Of a stretch of DNA of 64,000 nt, positions 31,430 to 42,770 are shown one piece after another. The translations under genes were made by a program, and so were the position numbers. Within the stretch, counting starts at the first letter, position 1. Every line of letters begins with the position of its first letter. Source of the DNA: Nephrocerus scutellatus (Eukaryota; Arthropoda; Insecta; Diptera; Pipunculidae); the NCBI GenBank assembly GCA_947095585.1, contig OX352761.1:90516833-90580832 (forward strand), read 5' to 3'. The notes beneath the pieces were generated by a model that made no database searches, was not told the origin of the DNA, and saw nothing but the letters and a program-made list of their open reading frames with translations.

Positions 31430-33685
31430 TCCAAGAAACTAAAAAAAAAACCCATAAAAATTAAAATTTTTCATCTAAATTATCTAATCGCAGAAATTGA
31501 TATGGGAGCCCCTCGATCCCGAGTCATTTTTTATTTTTTAAATTTTCGTGCAACTGGGCTGGATGGGTGGCTGGCTGGCTGGTCAGATTTTCTGATAAAT
31601 TTTTAACCCAATTCCAATAGCCCGATTTTATTGAAATTGCACACATGTATATTTCCGGTGACAATACTTTCTATTAAAATTTGAGGCCCATCGGACCTCG
31701 GGGTCGGGGGGCTCCCATACAAATATTTTACCAAATTTACCCGATTTTTCTAAAATTTTATACGCATGTGTATCTTTGATAGACAAAACTTTCTGTAAAA
31801 ATTTGGAAGTGATCGGGCCCCTGGGTCGGGGGGGCACCCATACAAATTTTATGAAAAAAGTTCCCGATTTTCTTCAAATTTTATATGCATGTGTATCTCC
31901 GATGGACAAAACTTTTTGTAAAATTTTTTAAGCGATCACGTCCAGGGGTCGGGGGGCTCCCATACAAAATTTTTTTTTTATTATCAATTTCTAACTCACT
32001 TCCTAAGGCCCGATTTTCCTGAAACTTTGTACACATTTGTATATCTGGTGACAATACTTTCTTTTAAAATTTAGAAGTGATCGGGCTCCGGGTTCGTGGG
32101 GCTCCCATACAAATTTAAAATAAAAATTACCCGATTTTTTTCAAATTTTACACACATGTGTATACCCAATATACAATACTTTTTCTCGGGTTCGGCCGCA
32201 AGGCCCTTATACATTTTTTAAATATTTATAGTGGCATCAGATACCGTCGTGCTTTACTGACTGTGTGCGGTGTGTGCTGCGCAGTCGGCTGCACTGCTTG
32301 GTTTTGGTGGTGGAGAGAGAGAGAAATCTTAGCTCACGCACAAATAAAATAAAAGGAGAAATAAATGTTTTATGCTTAATTCAACTTACTTATTTACTGA
32401 ATTGTATTTTTATTGATGTCGTTTTTTGTTGTCGATATCAACTTACAGATAGAACAACAAGTTTTCACAATATTCTGTCATTTGGCGTCATTTCTCCTAA
32501 AATATGAAAAAAAAATGACCCAGGATCGATGGGCTCCCATATCAATTTCTGCGATTAGAGAATTTAGATGAAAAATTTTAATTTTTATGGGTTGTTTTTT
32601 TTATTTTTTTATTGTAGGAGAAAATCATCGAAAGAGACATTTGACATCAGATGTCAAATTTGACAATGCTCAGTTTATTTTATGTACCTTTGTTTTGTAA
32701 ACGTTAATGTTACTTTGCTATCCGTCGGCAATCACTCGTTCACCTCGAAAACTCTGTCACTTTGAAAGCTAGCCTATGGATATGGTTTCGGATACGGTTT
32801 GTGCAATTGGAAAGAGACATTAGTAAACAAAATACATACATATTACTTAAAGATGAAATGGAATGTTCATAATCGATTCGACTTTTATACTATTACGCAC
32901 ATTCATGGTAACTTTGTGAAATGGCATTAATAATGATTGTGTAAGTCGGAGTAATGTATATTGATGCTTGAGAAATGATGTGAAACAGAAAATTTCTGTT
33001 TTCGTTCATTATTAGAAATAATGACATTATTAAGAACCGTGTATGTGCCGAGTTAAAAATATGGCGACGCAAACTCGTAGTGCTTCAATGAACAGGCAGA
33101 ATAGATTTTGCAATCAAAATCCACCGCCAAAACCAAGCAGCGCAGCCGACTGCGCAGCACACACCGCACACAGTCATTAAAGTACGACGGTATCTGATGC
33201 CACTATATGATATTTAATAAAATGTATAATGGCCTTGCGGCCGAACCCGAGGCCCGATCACTACCAAATTTTTGAAAAAGTATTGTTTATTGGGTATACA
33301 CATTTGTGTAAAATTAAAAAAAAATTTGGGAGCCCCCTTATCCAGATCACTCCAACATTTTAACACAAAGTGTTTCCATCGGAGATGAACATGTGTATAA
33401 AATTTTAAGAAACTCGGGCTAATTTTTACAAGTTTATATGGAAGCCCCTCGTACCTTGGGCCACTTCCAAATTTTTACAAAAAGCGATGTCCCGACCCCG
33501 AGGCCCGAGGGGCCAAATTTTAATACAAAGTGTTGTCATGGGAGATACACATGTGTGCAAATTTTCAAAAAAGTTGGGCTTTAGGAAGTGGATTTAAAAT
33601 TTATCACAAGATTTGGTATGCCTGTCCGCCAGCCAGCCAGGTAGTCACGGGCACGCGAAGTTAATATAGAGAATTTAAAAAAAGA
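31430..33685. mobile_element. Palindromic pair of Helitron-like elements
   Basis: A short 3' end in - orientation (31437-31520) is followed by a + copy whose units run from about 31580 to 32215 and then a - copy whose 5' end is at about 33676 (GGGCACGCGAAGTTAATATA). The facing parts form a long inverted repeat: 32150-32312 and 33120-33310, sharing GTATACCCAATA, GGGTTCGGCCGCAAGGCC, GGCATCAGATACCGTCG and GTGTGCTGCGCAGTCGGCTG. A second + 3' end lies at 32555-32600. The ~800-bp centre holds the module shared with 28.6 kb and the sequence that continues in the split copy at 53.7/59.6 kb. No coding region. Confidence 0.65.
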
Positions 33686-33954
33686 AAGATTTTGCTGTTT
33701 GTCGACAAGTACACACATTAATTTACCAGAACTGAGATTCATTAAGGTTTGCTTTATACCCGCTTACACTAGGAGCAAACTACCGCCTTCTTCCTTTTCT
33801 TTTTCTGCACAGTGAAGGACGAAGATGTTGACAATGAACAGGTCCTACTAAACGTGATGCTAAAAATGCTTTAGATACACCGCACAAATTTTTTGAGACC
33901 GTTGATTCTGACCAAAATGTGTTCCAGAAAATTTATGAACTTGAATAAAACTGA

Positions 33955-34475
33955 CCGGTTTTTTTAAATTCTCTATATTAACTTCGCGTGCACGTGGCTG
34001 GATGGTTGGCTGGCTGGCTGGCTGGCTGGTCAGATTTTCTGATACATTTTTAGCCCATTTCCCATGGCCCGATTTTATTGAAATTTTGCACACATCTATA
34101 TTTCCGGTTACAATACTTTCTATTAAAATTTGAGGCCCCTCGGACCTCGGGTTCGGGTGGCTCTCATACAAATATTTTACAAAATTTACCCGATTTTCTT
34201 TAAATTTTGTACACATGTGTGTCTTCGATGGAAAACACTTTTTGTAAATTTGGGGGATCCCAATATACAATTTTTAAATATCGCTATATCGCATCAGATC
34301 ACGGCAAAGTCTGAGCTCTGTGCTTTGTGAGCAGCGCTGTTCGCTGCCGCTGCGTCATTTCGTGGATGATTTTGCCACAAGACGAGCACGCAGTGTGTGT
34401 GTGTGTGTGTGTGTATTCTCTAATCGGAATTTACAAGAAAAATTTTTAATTTTTATGGGTTGTTTTTTTTTAATT
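33955..34475 (+). mobile_element. Helitron-like element with (GT)n and GCAGCGCTG core
   Basis: 5' end AATTCTCTATATTAACTTCG at about 33965, (GGCT)n, two units, a GCATCAGATCACGGC module with the GCAGCGCTG half of a palindrome, a (GT)10-type tract near 34395-34415, and the 3' end ATTTTTATGGGTTGTTTTTTT at 34470. About 510 bp. Confidence 0.68.
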
Positions 34476-34785
34476 TTAAATACGTAAAATTTGTGTTCCT
34501 TCTATTAATTAACTTTGTAATTTATGTGCAACTGCATACTACCTACAAATATTTAAGTACAATATGTACATACATACCTACTCAATGTGAGCATTTTCTT
34601 TTTTCAAACAAATTGGCTTTGCAATAATTTATGAATTTTAATTACTTTCTGTTTTGCCATCTAAGTATGTGTTTTTTATAATGATTCAAATAAAGTTATT
34701 TTAATTGCTAAGTAGCTGAAACTTGTATTTTTTTAATTTGCTTGTAAAGCCTCCTTTAGTGAAATAAATATCTGCCGTACCTGGA
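34476..34785. other. No feature recognised
   Basis: AT-rich spacer between repeats. Confidence 0.35.
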
Positions 34786-34789
34786 GAAG

Positions 34790-36720
34790 GCAGTCAGCCA
34801 TCAGCAGAATAGGGGGAATAACACAGAATGCTCTAGAATTGCAGGTGGCCGTAACAATCTGGTGGAAGTGCGATCTAACCTTCATGTGGTGGCCCCCGGT
34901 AATTTTCCTCTAATGCAGGAAAAACGGAATGATCGGGCTAGTCCCTAGTCCGAGGCTAATAACCTCACCCGTAAAAAATTGTTATTACGGAACCTAAAAT
35001 CAGCCCCGGATACACTGATGAACGACGACGGCCACGGCAACGAAAACGACTAAACTATTTAAGAATTTTCTCATGGAACGTACGCTACTGTATAGAGTTC
35101 GAGCTGCACAGCAGCTGGCCGATACCCTGTCTAAATATAAGGCTGACATAATAGTAATCCAGGTGATGCGGTGGACGGGGAATGGTGTCTTACAAAAATC
35201 AGAATATGACATATATTACAGCTGTCATGCAAGATATCATGTGCTCGGGTGGGGTTTCTAGTCAGCTTTAAAGCAATAGATGAACGGCTATGCACCCTTC
35301 GCGTGCGGGGCAAATTTAAAACCATAACCCTCATTCACGCACCTACAGAGGATTCCCCAGATGATGAAAAAGAAGAATTCTTCGAATAAGTCGAACGGAA
35401 ACTCCATGCCTGCCCTCAGTATGATGTAAAAATCATTCTGGGGGATGTGAATGCTAAAATAGATAGGGACACTAATGACAATGGACAACGAGTCATAGAG
35501 ATGGCAGCAAGCAATAATTTGGTCGTTGCGAGTACAAGGTTTGCGCGTAAAAATATCCACAAAGCCACCTGGGTATCTCCTAATGGAGCCACTCGCAACC
35601 ATATAGACCACGTTTTGATAGACCGCCGCCACAACCCGAAGCGGATGACGGTACGAACGTACCGAGGTTCCAACGGACCACTATCTTGATGGTATGGTGC
35701 TCCGAGCGCGGATTGCATCATCAAGAAAGACAGCACCCGCAAATCAGATTTGAGTCAACACGGCTGCCCTTCGCAACGAAGAGACCAGAAACAACTACGG
35801 TCAAGCGATAGGACTCGCCCCAAATGCAGGGAGAGGAAGTCCTGGGGCTGAGATGTCAGGCGTAGAAGAGAAATGGACACGCCTTAAAAATACTGTCATT
35901 AGTACTGCTGACTCCATCTTAGGCAGTAGTCGTAGAGATTGGAACGACTTGTTCGATGACGAATGTAAGCTAGCGACTGAACGTAAGAATGTTGCGTACC
36001 GACCAGTACAACAATCTCAAAGAACGCGGGCACGCGAAGATGAATATAAAGAGCTCAGAAGATATGAAAAAACAGGTAACCCGCGAAAGAGTCTTTCTGT
36101 GGCCCATACATAAGAAGGGAGATATCACAACATGCAACAATTATTGTGGTATAGCGTTGTTGAGTAGCTCCTTCAACACAGAATAACCACCGACGCTAAA
36201 GTCATCATTGGTCCATACCAGTGTGGCTTCAACTCAGGCAAATCAACAACTGATTAGTTTTACACCCTTAGGCAGGTGATGGAAAAACGTCTATAGTTTC
36301 AAATCTCACTACACCTTATTTTTATATACTTTAAAGCCGCCTATGATAGCATAGCCAGAGAAGAACGTTATAAAGCCATGAGAAAATTCGACATCCCAAA
36401 TAAACTGACACGATTTATAACGGGCTCCGATAAGGGGATGTCCTCTTCAACCTGGCGTTCGAGAAAGTGATCCGAGGTTTTGACGTAACGGCGAGAGGAA
36501 CAATTTTCTATAAGTCCATTCAGATACTGGCTTACGCAGACGATATTGACATCGTTGGTAGAAACCGAAGAGCTGTCATCAGCTTTCATCCAGATAGAGC
36601 AGGCGGCACGAAATCTGGGGTTTCACATTAATGAGAGCAAAACAAAGTACGTGGCCACGTCTACGAGTAGAGTAGGGACTCAAATAAATGGCTCAAGGGT
36701 TTCCACTTAACCAGGTTCGA
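34790..36720 (+). mobile_element. RTE-like non-LTR retrotransposon, degenerate
   Basis: Longer relative of the relic at 22.96 kb. Leader (GATCGGGCTAGTCCCTAG), endonuclease in several frames from about 35040 to 35690, then a gapped RT to about 36720. Endonuclease to RT without an RNase H and this motif set fit the RTE clade. The 3' end is not found; sequence turns AT-rich before the mariner at 36809. Confidence 0.78.
35050..36715 (+). pseudogene. RTE-like endonuclease / reverse transcriptase
   Basis: Endonuclease blocks: LADTLSKYKADIIVIQVMRW (the usual catalytic Glu after Gln is Val here), LGDVNAKIDRDTNDNGQ, NLVVASTRFARKNIHKATWV and RNHIDHVLIDRRH. RT blocks: LWPIHKKGD with NYCGIALLSSSF at about 36100-36165, and LAYADDIDIVGRNRRA at about 36528-36575. 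At least six stops or frameshifts, and the region between endonuclease and RT is shortened. It would have made the nick-and-copy enzyme of an RTE element; non-functional. Confidence 0.8.
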
Positions 36721-36808
36721 CTGTATTTTATATAACTCACCAACTAACAAGTACATAAAAGTAGATAAAATTGTGTAAACAACATATATAATTACATAAA
36801 AGTGCTTA

Positions 36809-37827
36809 CGGGTGACTGACACGAAGCCACAGAATTTTTATTTTTTGATGAATTTTATTGAATCAAAGTAAAAAATGTTCACAAATATTTTAATTTTCGA
36901 ATTGCATTAGCAGTTTTCGATTCGCCGATCTGCGGTATTTTGGCCCATTCATTTGCTCTTCAAAATACCCCAAACCGAGAAATCGAGCGGATTTGCATCC
37001 GGTGAATTTGATCTCCATTTGGCAGTGGAAATGAACCGCGGAACGTTGTTTCTCAGCCAATCTTGATTGACGCGCGCTTTGGCCGTTGCGGCGACTCAAA
37101 CCATCACCATCGGCGGCGCTTGGTTTCGAGTGGCAATCCGTTGGTCCAAATTATCAGTAGAACCGCCGGGCAAGTAAATCCGGTCGTTTTGCTTGTTCAC
37201 ATATTGCTCAATAACGAACGGTGACTCATCGGAGAAAACCAAATTCAGCAAATCGCCACTTTCGTGCAAGCGTAACAACTCTTTTGCTTTTTCCACTCTT
37301 CCTTTTTTTTGAGCATCGGTGAGACCATGCGTTTTTTGGAATTTCAAGGCCTTTAGTCCAAGATGATCTTTCAATATGTGCTGTATCCGTTCGAGCGGAA
37401 TGTTCGCCTCACGAGCCATTTTTCTACCGCTACGGCGCGGATTCCGAGCCAATTTGGCCTTCACCTTCCGAATGATATTCGGCGATATTGCAGTGCGTTT
37501 CGGTCCACCACCATGGCGTTTTGCAATGCTGCCAGTATCGTTAAAACGATTTATAGTGCGATACACAAACATTTTATTCACATGCAGATGTTTTAACTGG
37601 TTAACAATCTGCAGCTGTGGTTTTCCAGCCAAAAATAGAGCAATCACACTATTACGCTTGAATTCCATTGCGGATAACTTTTTTCTGAATATTTCCCACT
37701 AAAATGCTTTTGTACGCTTGTAAACAATGGAATGAACTGTCATTAGTGTAAATTTGAGCGCTCTTTCATCACTGGTTTGACAACAATGACAGTCTGAAGT
37801 TGGTAACACTTCGTGTCAGTCACCCGG
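36809..37827 (-). mobile_element. Tc1/mariner transposon with TIRs, internally deleted
   Basis: Ends are C(C)GGGTGACTGACACGAAG inverted, flanked by TA at 36807-36808 and 37828-37829. The left end has lost one of the two leading C. 1,019 bp against roughly 1.3 kb for typical full-length relatives; the difference is a deletion in the transposase catalytic core. Long TIR-like ends match the isolated TIR at 1858. Confidence 0.9.
36895..37668 (-). pseudogene. Mariner-type transposase, second catalytic Asp deleted
   Basis: ATG at 37666-37668. 190 open residues: paired-type helix-turn-helix DNA-binding region (KRNSVIALFLAGKPQLQIV, FVYRTINRFNDTGSIAKRHG), the linker motif RNPRRSGRKMAREANI, and the first catalytic Asp in NLVFSDESPFVIEQY. 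After APPMVMV a stop replaces the usual Trp, and the frame jumps to KARVNQDWLRNNVPRF: the middle, including the DSAPSH-type second Asp, is gone. The third acidic site is seen in NSPDANPLDFSVWGIL. Inactive, but its intact ends could be mobilised by a full-length relative. Confidence 0.88.
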
Positions 37828-37844
37828 TATATTAGCACATACCA

Positions 37845-38104
37845 GTACAACCAAAACCGTCTCTATAGAAAGCCCAACTGTACGTATATTAAAGCAGTGA
37901 AACAATCTCAAATGCGTCTGTATTTGTTGGATGTGAATACAGTGTACAAAAAATAAGCAGACGAATTTTATGGAATGCGTTAATTGGCGGTAGTGCAGAG
38001 AGCGAAAAACGTAAGATGTGGTAGTGGGAAACAGAAAAATTTTATATGGATTTTGCTGAGGTACGTATAGCGCTGTAATTGTACTAAATCTATTTTCATA
38101 TCAT
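37845..38104 (-). repeat. Probable diverged LTR of a gypsy A subfamily
   Basis: Abuts the internal end of the gypsy fragment where an LTR should be (ATATCATTACCCCCGCC against CGTAACATTACCCCCACC). Reading leftward, GAAAATAGATTTAGTAC resembles the LTR start at 48908 (ACGAAAATATATTTTAGTAC). The body (CTATAGAAAGCCCAACTGTACG, ATGTGAATACAGTGTAC, ATTTTATATGGATTTTGCT) recurs at 48018-48200. Confidence 0.5.
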
Positions 38105-38109
38105 TACCC

Positions 38110-39909
38110 CCGCCTTAATTATCTTCGTCCCGAACAGATTCAGAACTCCTCCTGACGTTGTACCGTGTTAATCTGTCGATGTGGCTTTGTTTAATCCGAT
38201 ATACTAGATCGTTAATCCCCTTGATGATCTTCTAAGGGCCTTCCCAGCTTTGCTGTAATTTCGGAGATTTACCTTTTCTTCTCTTGGGATTGTAAAGCCA
38301 GACCAAATTTCCTTCCTGAAATCCTCCGATTGCTGATATTTACTATGTTGCTTCTTACTGCAGCATGAACATTAATCATCCTCTGTCTTAGATCCACCGA
38401 CCGACTCACCACCAACCCAAACTAAATATCGCATGGTAGACGAACTTTTCTGCCAAATACGACCATTGCTGGTGAGATTTTAGTCGTATTGTGTACAGCG
38501 CTGCGATATCTCATCATAAATAGCGGTATGCAGCTATCCCAACTATCTCGCTTTGCATTAACTTCTTTTCACGGATGTTCTTCCAGCGTTCTGTTGAATC
38601 TTTCAACCATACCGTCCAACTGCGGATGTAACGGAGTAGTCCTGGTTTTCTTGATGTTGAGTCCTTGGCTCAGTTCTTAGAACACTAGCGGCCTAAAATT
38701 CCGCCCTTGATCGGAATGCAGTTACAGTAACATTGTACTGATGCATTTTTCCTCTGGTTTTTGGTTGCAGTCTCTTACTTGTTGCATATCTGTCATACGT
38801 TCGGTACCAGTCTTCCACGTCTCTGCGGCAATTGACCCATAGAAGCGGCTTCTAACTTTATCCAGTGTCTTGTTTGTGCCCAAATGTGCTCCTGATGTAC
38901 CATTGTGTATTTCGTGAACGACTTCTTTGACTCCGTTCGTTGGTAACACAATTTGTGATTTGGTTCGTCGACCGTCGGGATATTCCCATTGCCTAACCAG
39001 TAGGCTATCTTCATATTTCAATGATTGCGATTGAGCCCAGGAACTTCGTACTGTAGGACTTGCTGTTGCAATCTCGTGCTTGTTCTTCTATTAGTCGATC
39101 TTTTTTCCAACGATCTTCACTCTGTAGTCTGATTTTTGCAACTTCAGAACTTCTTGTTTTCTTCCTTGTAAATTGTTTGCATTGAGGTGTACAAGATCTT
39201 CTGGATAACCTTTCAGCATTATTATGCAGGATGCATTTTTGATGCTCTGTCCTAAATGAATATGCTCGGAGTCGTTCGATCCACTAGACACTTAACCCTC
39301 TGGTTCCTTAAACTGGATTAATCACTTCAGTTCGAAAAATAAACTCTTGTCTATATAAGTACTTATGGAAACGTTTGACGCTATCTACAACAGCTAGCAA
39401 TTCTCGTCAGGTTACACAGTAGTTCCTCTAGGCTTGAAAAGCCAACGGCTGTAGTACGCAACTACACGCTCCTTCTCTTCTTGATTCTGCTATAACACCG
39501 CTCCTATTTCCGTGTTGCTTCCGTCAGTGTCCAGAATAAATAGTTCTCCGGGTCGTGGATACATCAGCAACATCTGCGAAGTTAGGAAAAAACCGTCGAT
39601 AGTAGTCCCAGAAAACTTCGCAGCTCATGTTAAGTTCTTTGTACTGGGCATTCCTCAATAGATGCTAACTTCTTTGGATCGGTGTGCACTCCTTGACTGG
39701 ATACAATGTGACCCAAATAATTCACTTTATTTTGGCTACATTTCTCCGGGCTCAAATTTAATCCTGCAGGTTTAATGGTTTTCAGCACTTGCCAAAGATT
39801 ATTCACGTATTCACTGAATGTGCATCCAAATACGATGATGTCATACAAGTACCCAAACATGTCTTCCATATAAGGCTTCGCAAAACATGTTCCATCAACC
39901 GGTCGAACG
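38110..39909 (-). pseudogene. Copy 3: integrase, RNase H and RT 3' remnants
   Basis: From right to left: RT tail YDIIVFGCTFSEYVNNLWQV and [19 protein letters not shown] (39640-39850), RNase H pieces (FILDTDGSNTEIG-like, near 39530), the zinc-domain piece GTSGAHLGTNKTLDKVRSRF (38830-38930), then an abrupt jump that skips the integrase first Asp, and the C-terminal piece near 38110-38700 with GRKVRLPCDI-like and WEGP-like words. Many stops and frameshifts; no frame longer than about 100 codons is intact. Confidence 0.8.
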
Positions 39910-40708
39910 GATGTAATGGATGATGGATTTCCATTCCGTGTGCGGAAAGGGTGGATTGCTAACTTTGTCCTCGCGCCACACGCTGTAAAAATCGGCCGTG
40001 CTCGTCGGCAATCGAGGTGGGGTCTTGGCTTGCCTCTGTCTTCTTCCATCAGCATAAATTTTTCTGCTAAACCGGTTATGCGCAATGCAAAATTACTCTG
40101 GGAACGTGTGTTTGCTGTGACTGCAGTAAATAACAAAAGTATTTTATATGTTAACTCACTAGTGTGTGTAACGGCTACTTTCGAAGATAGGTTATAGTGT
40201 ATGAAACAGTCGCTTTCTCCTATATGGGCGTGTGAAAAAGAATTTTTCGAGCACATATCGACCGAGCCCTTTTGTATTTTCTTTCTACATTTATCACCTT
40301 CTCTTTTGTGCTTTGCTTACGTACCAAAAGCTCATTGGGCTTTAGCTTGTTCCACACATGCGTTTGTATTAGTTAGCATAACATAAGTCAAGTCTGCGGC
40401 GTCATTGAATGGGAAATATCGGATGATTCTCCGGTAACTTTCCATGCCGATTTGCTCTTCTAGGTATAGGTAGGTTTTCGTATAAACCCACACTCGGTGA
40501 AAAGACAAGAGAATTACGCTGCATCTCACAACATCATACGATATACGTACGTGTTGTTGTTGCATTTTGTCATTGACGCCATAGAACATTTTATTGGAAT
40601 TTATGTTGTTCCCAACCAAAAGAGATAATGCAAAGAGGGCAGGAAATATAGGGTGTTTGTCCTTAATGCGTTAGGTGGATCATGCGAAACACTTAGGCCT
40701 ACCATTAC
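39910..40708. mobile_element. 0.8-kb insertion inside the gypsy copy 3 RT
   Basis: Interrupts the RT between the blocks read as NAPATC and VDGTCFAKP. Flanked by ACG on both sides (39907-39909, 40709-40711) and ends in short inverted GTAATGG (39913) / CCATTAC (40702). Contains a 190-bp piece (about 40058-40245) repeated at 44697-44885. No transposase seen; family unknown. Confidence 0.5.
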
Positions 40709-41228
40709 ACGTAGCAGGAGCGTTGCATAAACCAAACGGCATTATAGAAAATTGATACAACCCGTTTCCCGAAGTAAATGCTGTCTTCTCGTTGTAGTCG
40801 TCATGAATTGCTACCCACCAGTATCCGCTTTTTAGATCGAATGTGATTAAGATTGTGGCTCCCGATAAGGTTTCACTCTTGTCATCAATACGTGGCAACG
40901 GATAACTATCTTTTTTGGTGACATCGTTCAATTTCCGGTAGTCCACACAAAATCTCGTTGAACCATCCTTCTTTCGGACAAGTACTGCAGATAAGTTCCA
41001 TGGACCTTTATACTTTTCTATAGTTCCATCACGTTTCATCTTCTTAACCAGGATTTCAGCAATTTGTTGTTTCGCTAGCGGTAATCGTCTTGGCGCTTGC
41101 CGAATTGGAGTAGCATTTCCTGTGTCGATTCGATGTTGCACTATATCTGTTTTACCCATGTCGTTGTCGCTGATAGCATACACGTCGATGAATTGCTCTA
41201 ACGCATTTACTGTTGCTTCCAGATCTTT
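40709..41228 (-). pseudogene. Copy 3: reverse transcriptase N-terminal half
   Basis: Open for 167 codons: [72 protein letters not shown] and MPFGLCNAPAT. Joins the RT tail across the insertion. The frame is intact although the copy is old. Confidence 0.85.
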
Positions 41229-41339
41229 CTGTGTTTATTCGTATTTAATTTTTTATTTTGTTTCTTATTATTTCAACGTCAGTATTCATTTAGTAATTAT
41301 TATTATACTAGTGAGAACCCGTCAAAAATGCCGGAATTA
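41229..41339. other. Short AT-rich spacer
   Basis: Nothing recognised between the gypsy fragment and the T/G repeat. Confidence 0.3.
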
Positions 41340-41830
41340 ACTTTTTGAAGGCGCGATTAAGGCTTTTTGAGGGTGTTTTTAGGTCTTTTGAAGGTCTTTT
41401 AAAGGTCCATTGGGGTCTTTTGGTCGTCTTTTGAGTCTCTTGGGCGTGTTTTGAATGTCTTTTGGTGATCTTTTTGGAGTCTTTGAGGGATCTTTTGAGG
41501 GTTTTTATAGGGTCCTTTGTTTGAAGGTTTTTTGGGGTTTTTGGTGTCTTAAGATTGTTCTTTGGGGTCTTTTCGGGGTTTTTGTGGTGTGTTTCGGGCG
41601 TCTTTTTGAGATATTTTCGGATTGTTTTGGAGATTTTGACAGATTTTTTGAGGGGCCTTTTATGGACTTTTGGGTGTCTTTTGGTGATCTTTTGGTGAAA
41701 TTTTGAAGGTCTATTTAAGTCTTTTGGGGGTCTTTTTGGAGTATTTGGAGGTCTTTTAGAAGGGGTTTTTGTGGTCTTTTAAGGAGTCTTTTATTAGGTC
41801 TTTTAGGATTCTTTTAGGGGTCTTTTGTAT
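41340..41830 (+). repeat. Strand-asymmetric T/G-rich tandem array
   Basis: About 490 bp built from a loose 9-11-base motif of the form GGTCTTTTG(A/G) (for example GAAGGTCTTTTAAAGGTC, GGGGTCTTTTGGTCG). Very poor in A and C on the + strand. Apparent ORFs are frame shadows of the repeat. G runs on one strand could form G-rich secondary structures; that is inference. Confidence 0.75.
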
Positions 41831-42149
41831 ATATTTTTAATAAAATATAACATATCTAAGTCAATCCAGTATTCGCTCAGGTAGATATAAGCTGACATGG
41901 TCAAAAAACTGTCCTTGACTCCTATTGATTGTCATTGCAAAAGCCAATGTTAATGGAATTTAGCGACGCTTCATTTTGAATAGCAAAGTACTCTCGCTCG
42001 GCTTAATCAGCTCTAGGAATGCAAATTTCTGCTCCCTTATTACTTCCTGCCCTTATTATTAAACACGTAGCAGCAGCAATCAAGCATATAGTGTTTTGCT
42101 TTAATATGTTTGGTTGTTTAGGCGTGATGCTCTTACACACTTATACACC
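41831..42149. other. No gene recognised
   Basis: Mixed sequence (GTCAATCCAGTATTCGC, GCAGCAGCAATC) without family match. Confidence 0.35.
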
Positions 42150-42770
42150 AATATTTCAATCGGGTTAATTTTTAAAAAAATATATGAGATTGGATTAAAT
42201 ACGAGTGTGTAAAATTAGAAGAAAGTCAGGTAAATTAATTAAAAAATTTGTTTACGAGCCCCCGACCCCGGCGCCCGATCACTTTCAAATTTCTATAAAA
42301 AAATTTATTTACACATGTGTATAAAATTAAAAGAAAATCGGGTAAATTTTTAAAAAACGTTATATGGGGACCTCGACCCCGGGCCCGTTCACTCCAAAAT
42401 GTTTACAAATGTTGTCCATAGGACTTACACATGTGTATAAAATTTAAAGAAAATCGGGTACATTTTTTAAAAAATTTGTATGGGGCCCTCGATCGCGGGG
42501 CCCTATCACTCCACAATTTGTACAAAAAATGTAGTCCATCGGAGATACACATGTTTATAACATTTTAAGAAAATCGCGTTAATTTTTAAAACATTTATAT
42601 GGGCAATCCCAAATTTTAATAGAAAGTGTTGTAACCGGAAATACACATGTGGGAAAAGTTTCAATGAAATCGGGCTTTGGGAAGTGGGTTAAAAATTGAT
42701 CACAAGATTTGGTCCGCCAGCTAGCTAGCCACAAACACACGGGCACGCGAAGTTAATATAGAGAATTTAT
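42150..42770 (-). mobile_element. Helitron-like element, minus orientation
   Basis: 5' end at 42765 (GGCACGCGAAGTTAATATAG on +), AACTAGCTAGC-type short repeat, GCCCGATTTCATTG-like segment and five units leftward, each with ACACATGTGTATAAAAT. The 3' end is not clear. Confidence 0.68.

Larger units (their letters stand above)
38105..41228 (-). mobile_element. Gypsy A subfamily, partial copy 3
   Basis: Internal region from the polypurine tract (CCCCCGCCTTAATT at 38107) through integrase, RNase H and RT to just upstream of RT (YAISDNDMGKTD). No gag, protease or second LTR. Fixed differences from copies 1 and 2 at many positions mark an older subfamily. It carries a 0.8-kb insertion at 39910-40708. 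Confidence 0.82.

Noticed and set aside
41455..41706. 83-codon ORF rich in Phe, Gly and Val
   Set aside because: Translation of the T/G-rich tandem repeat.
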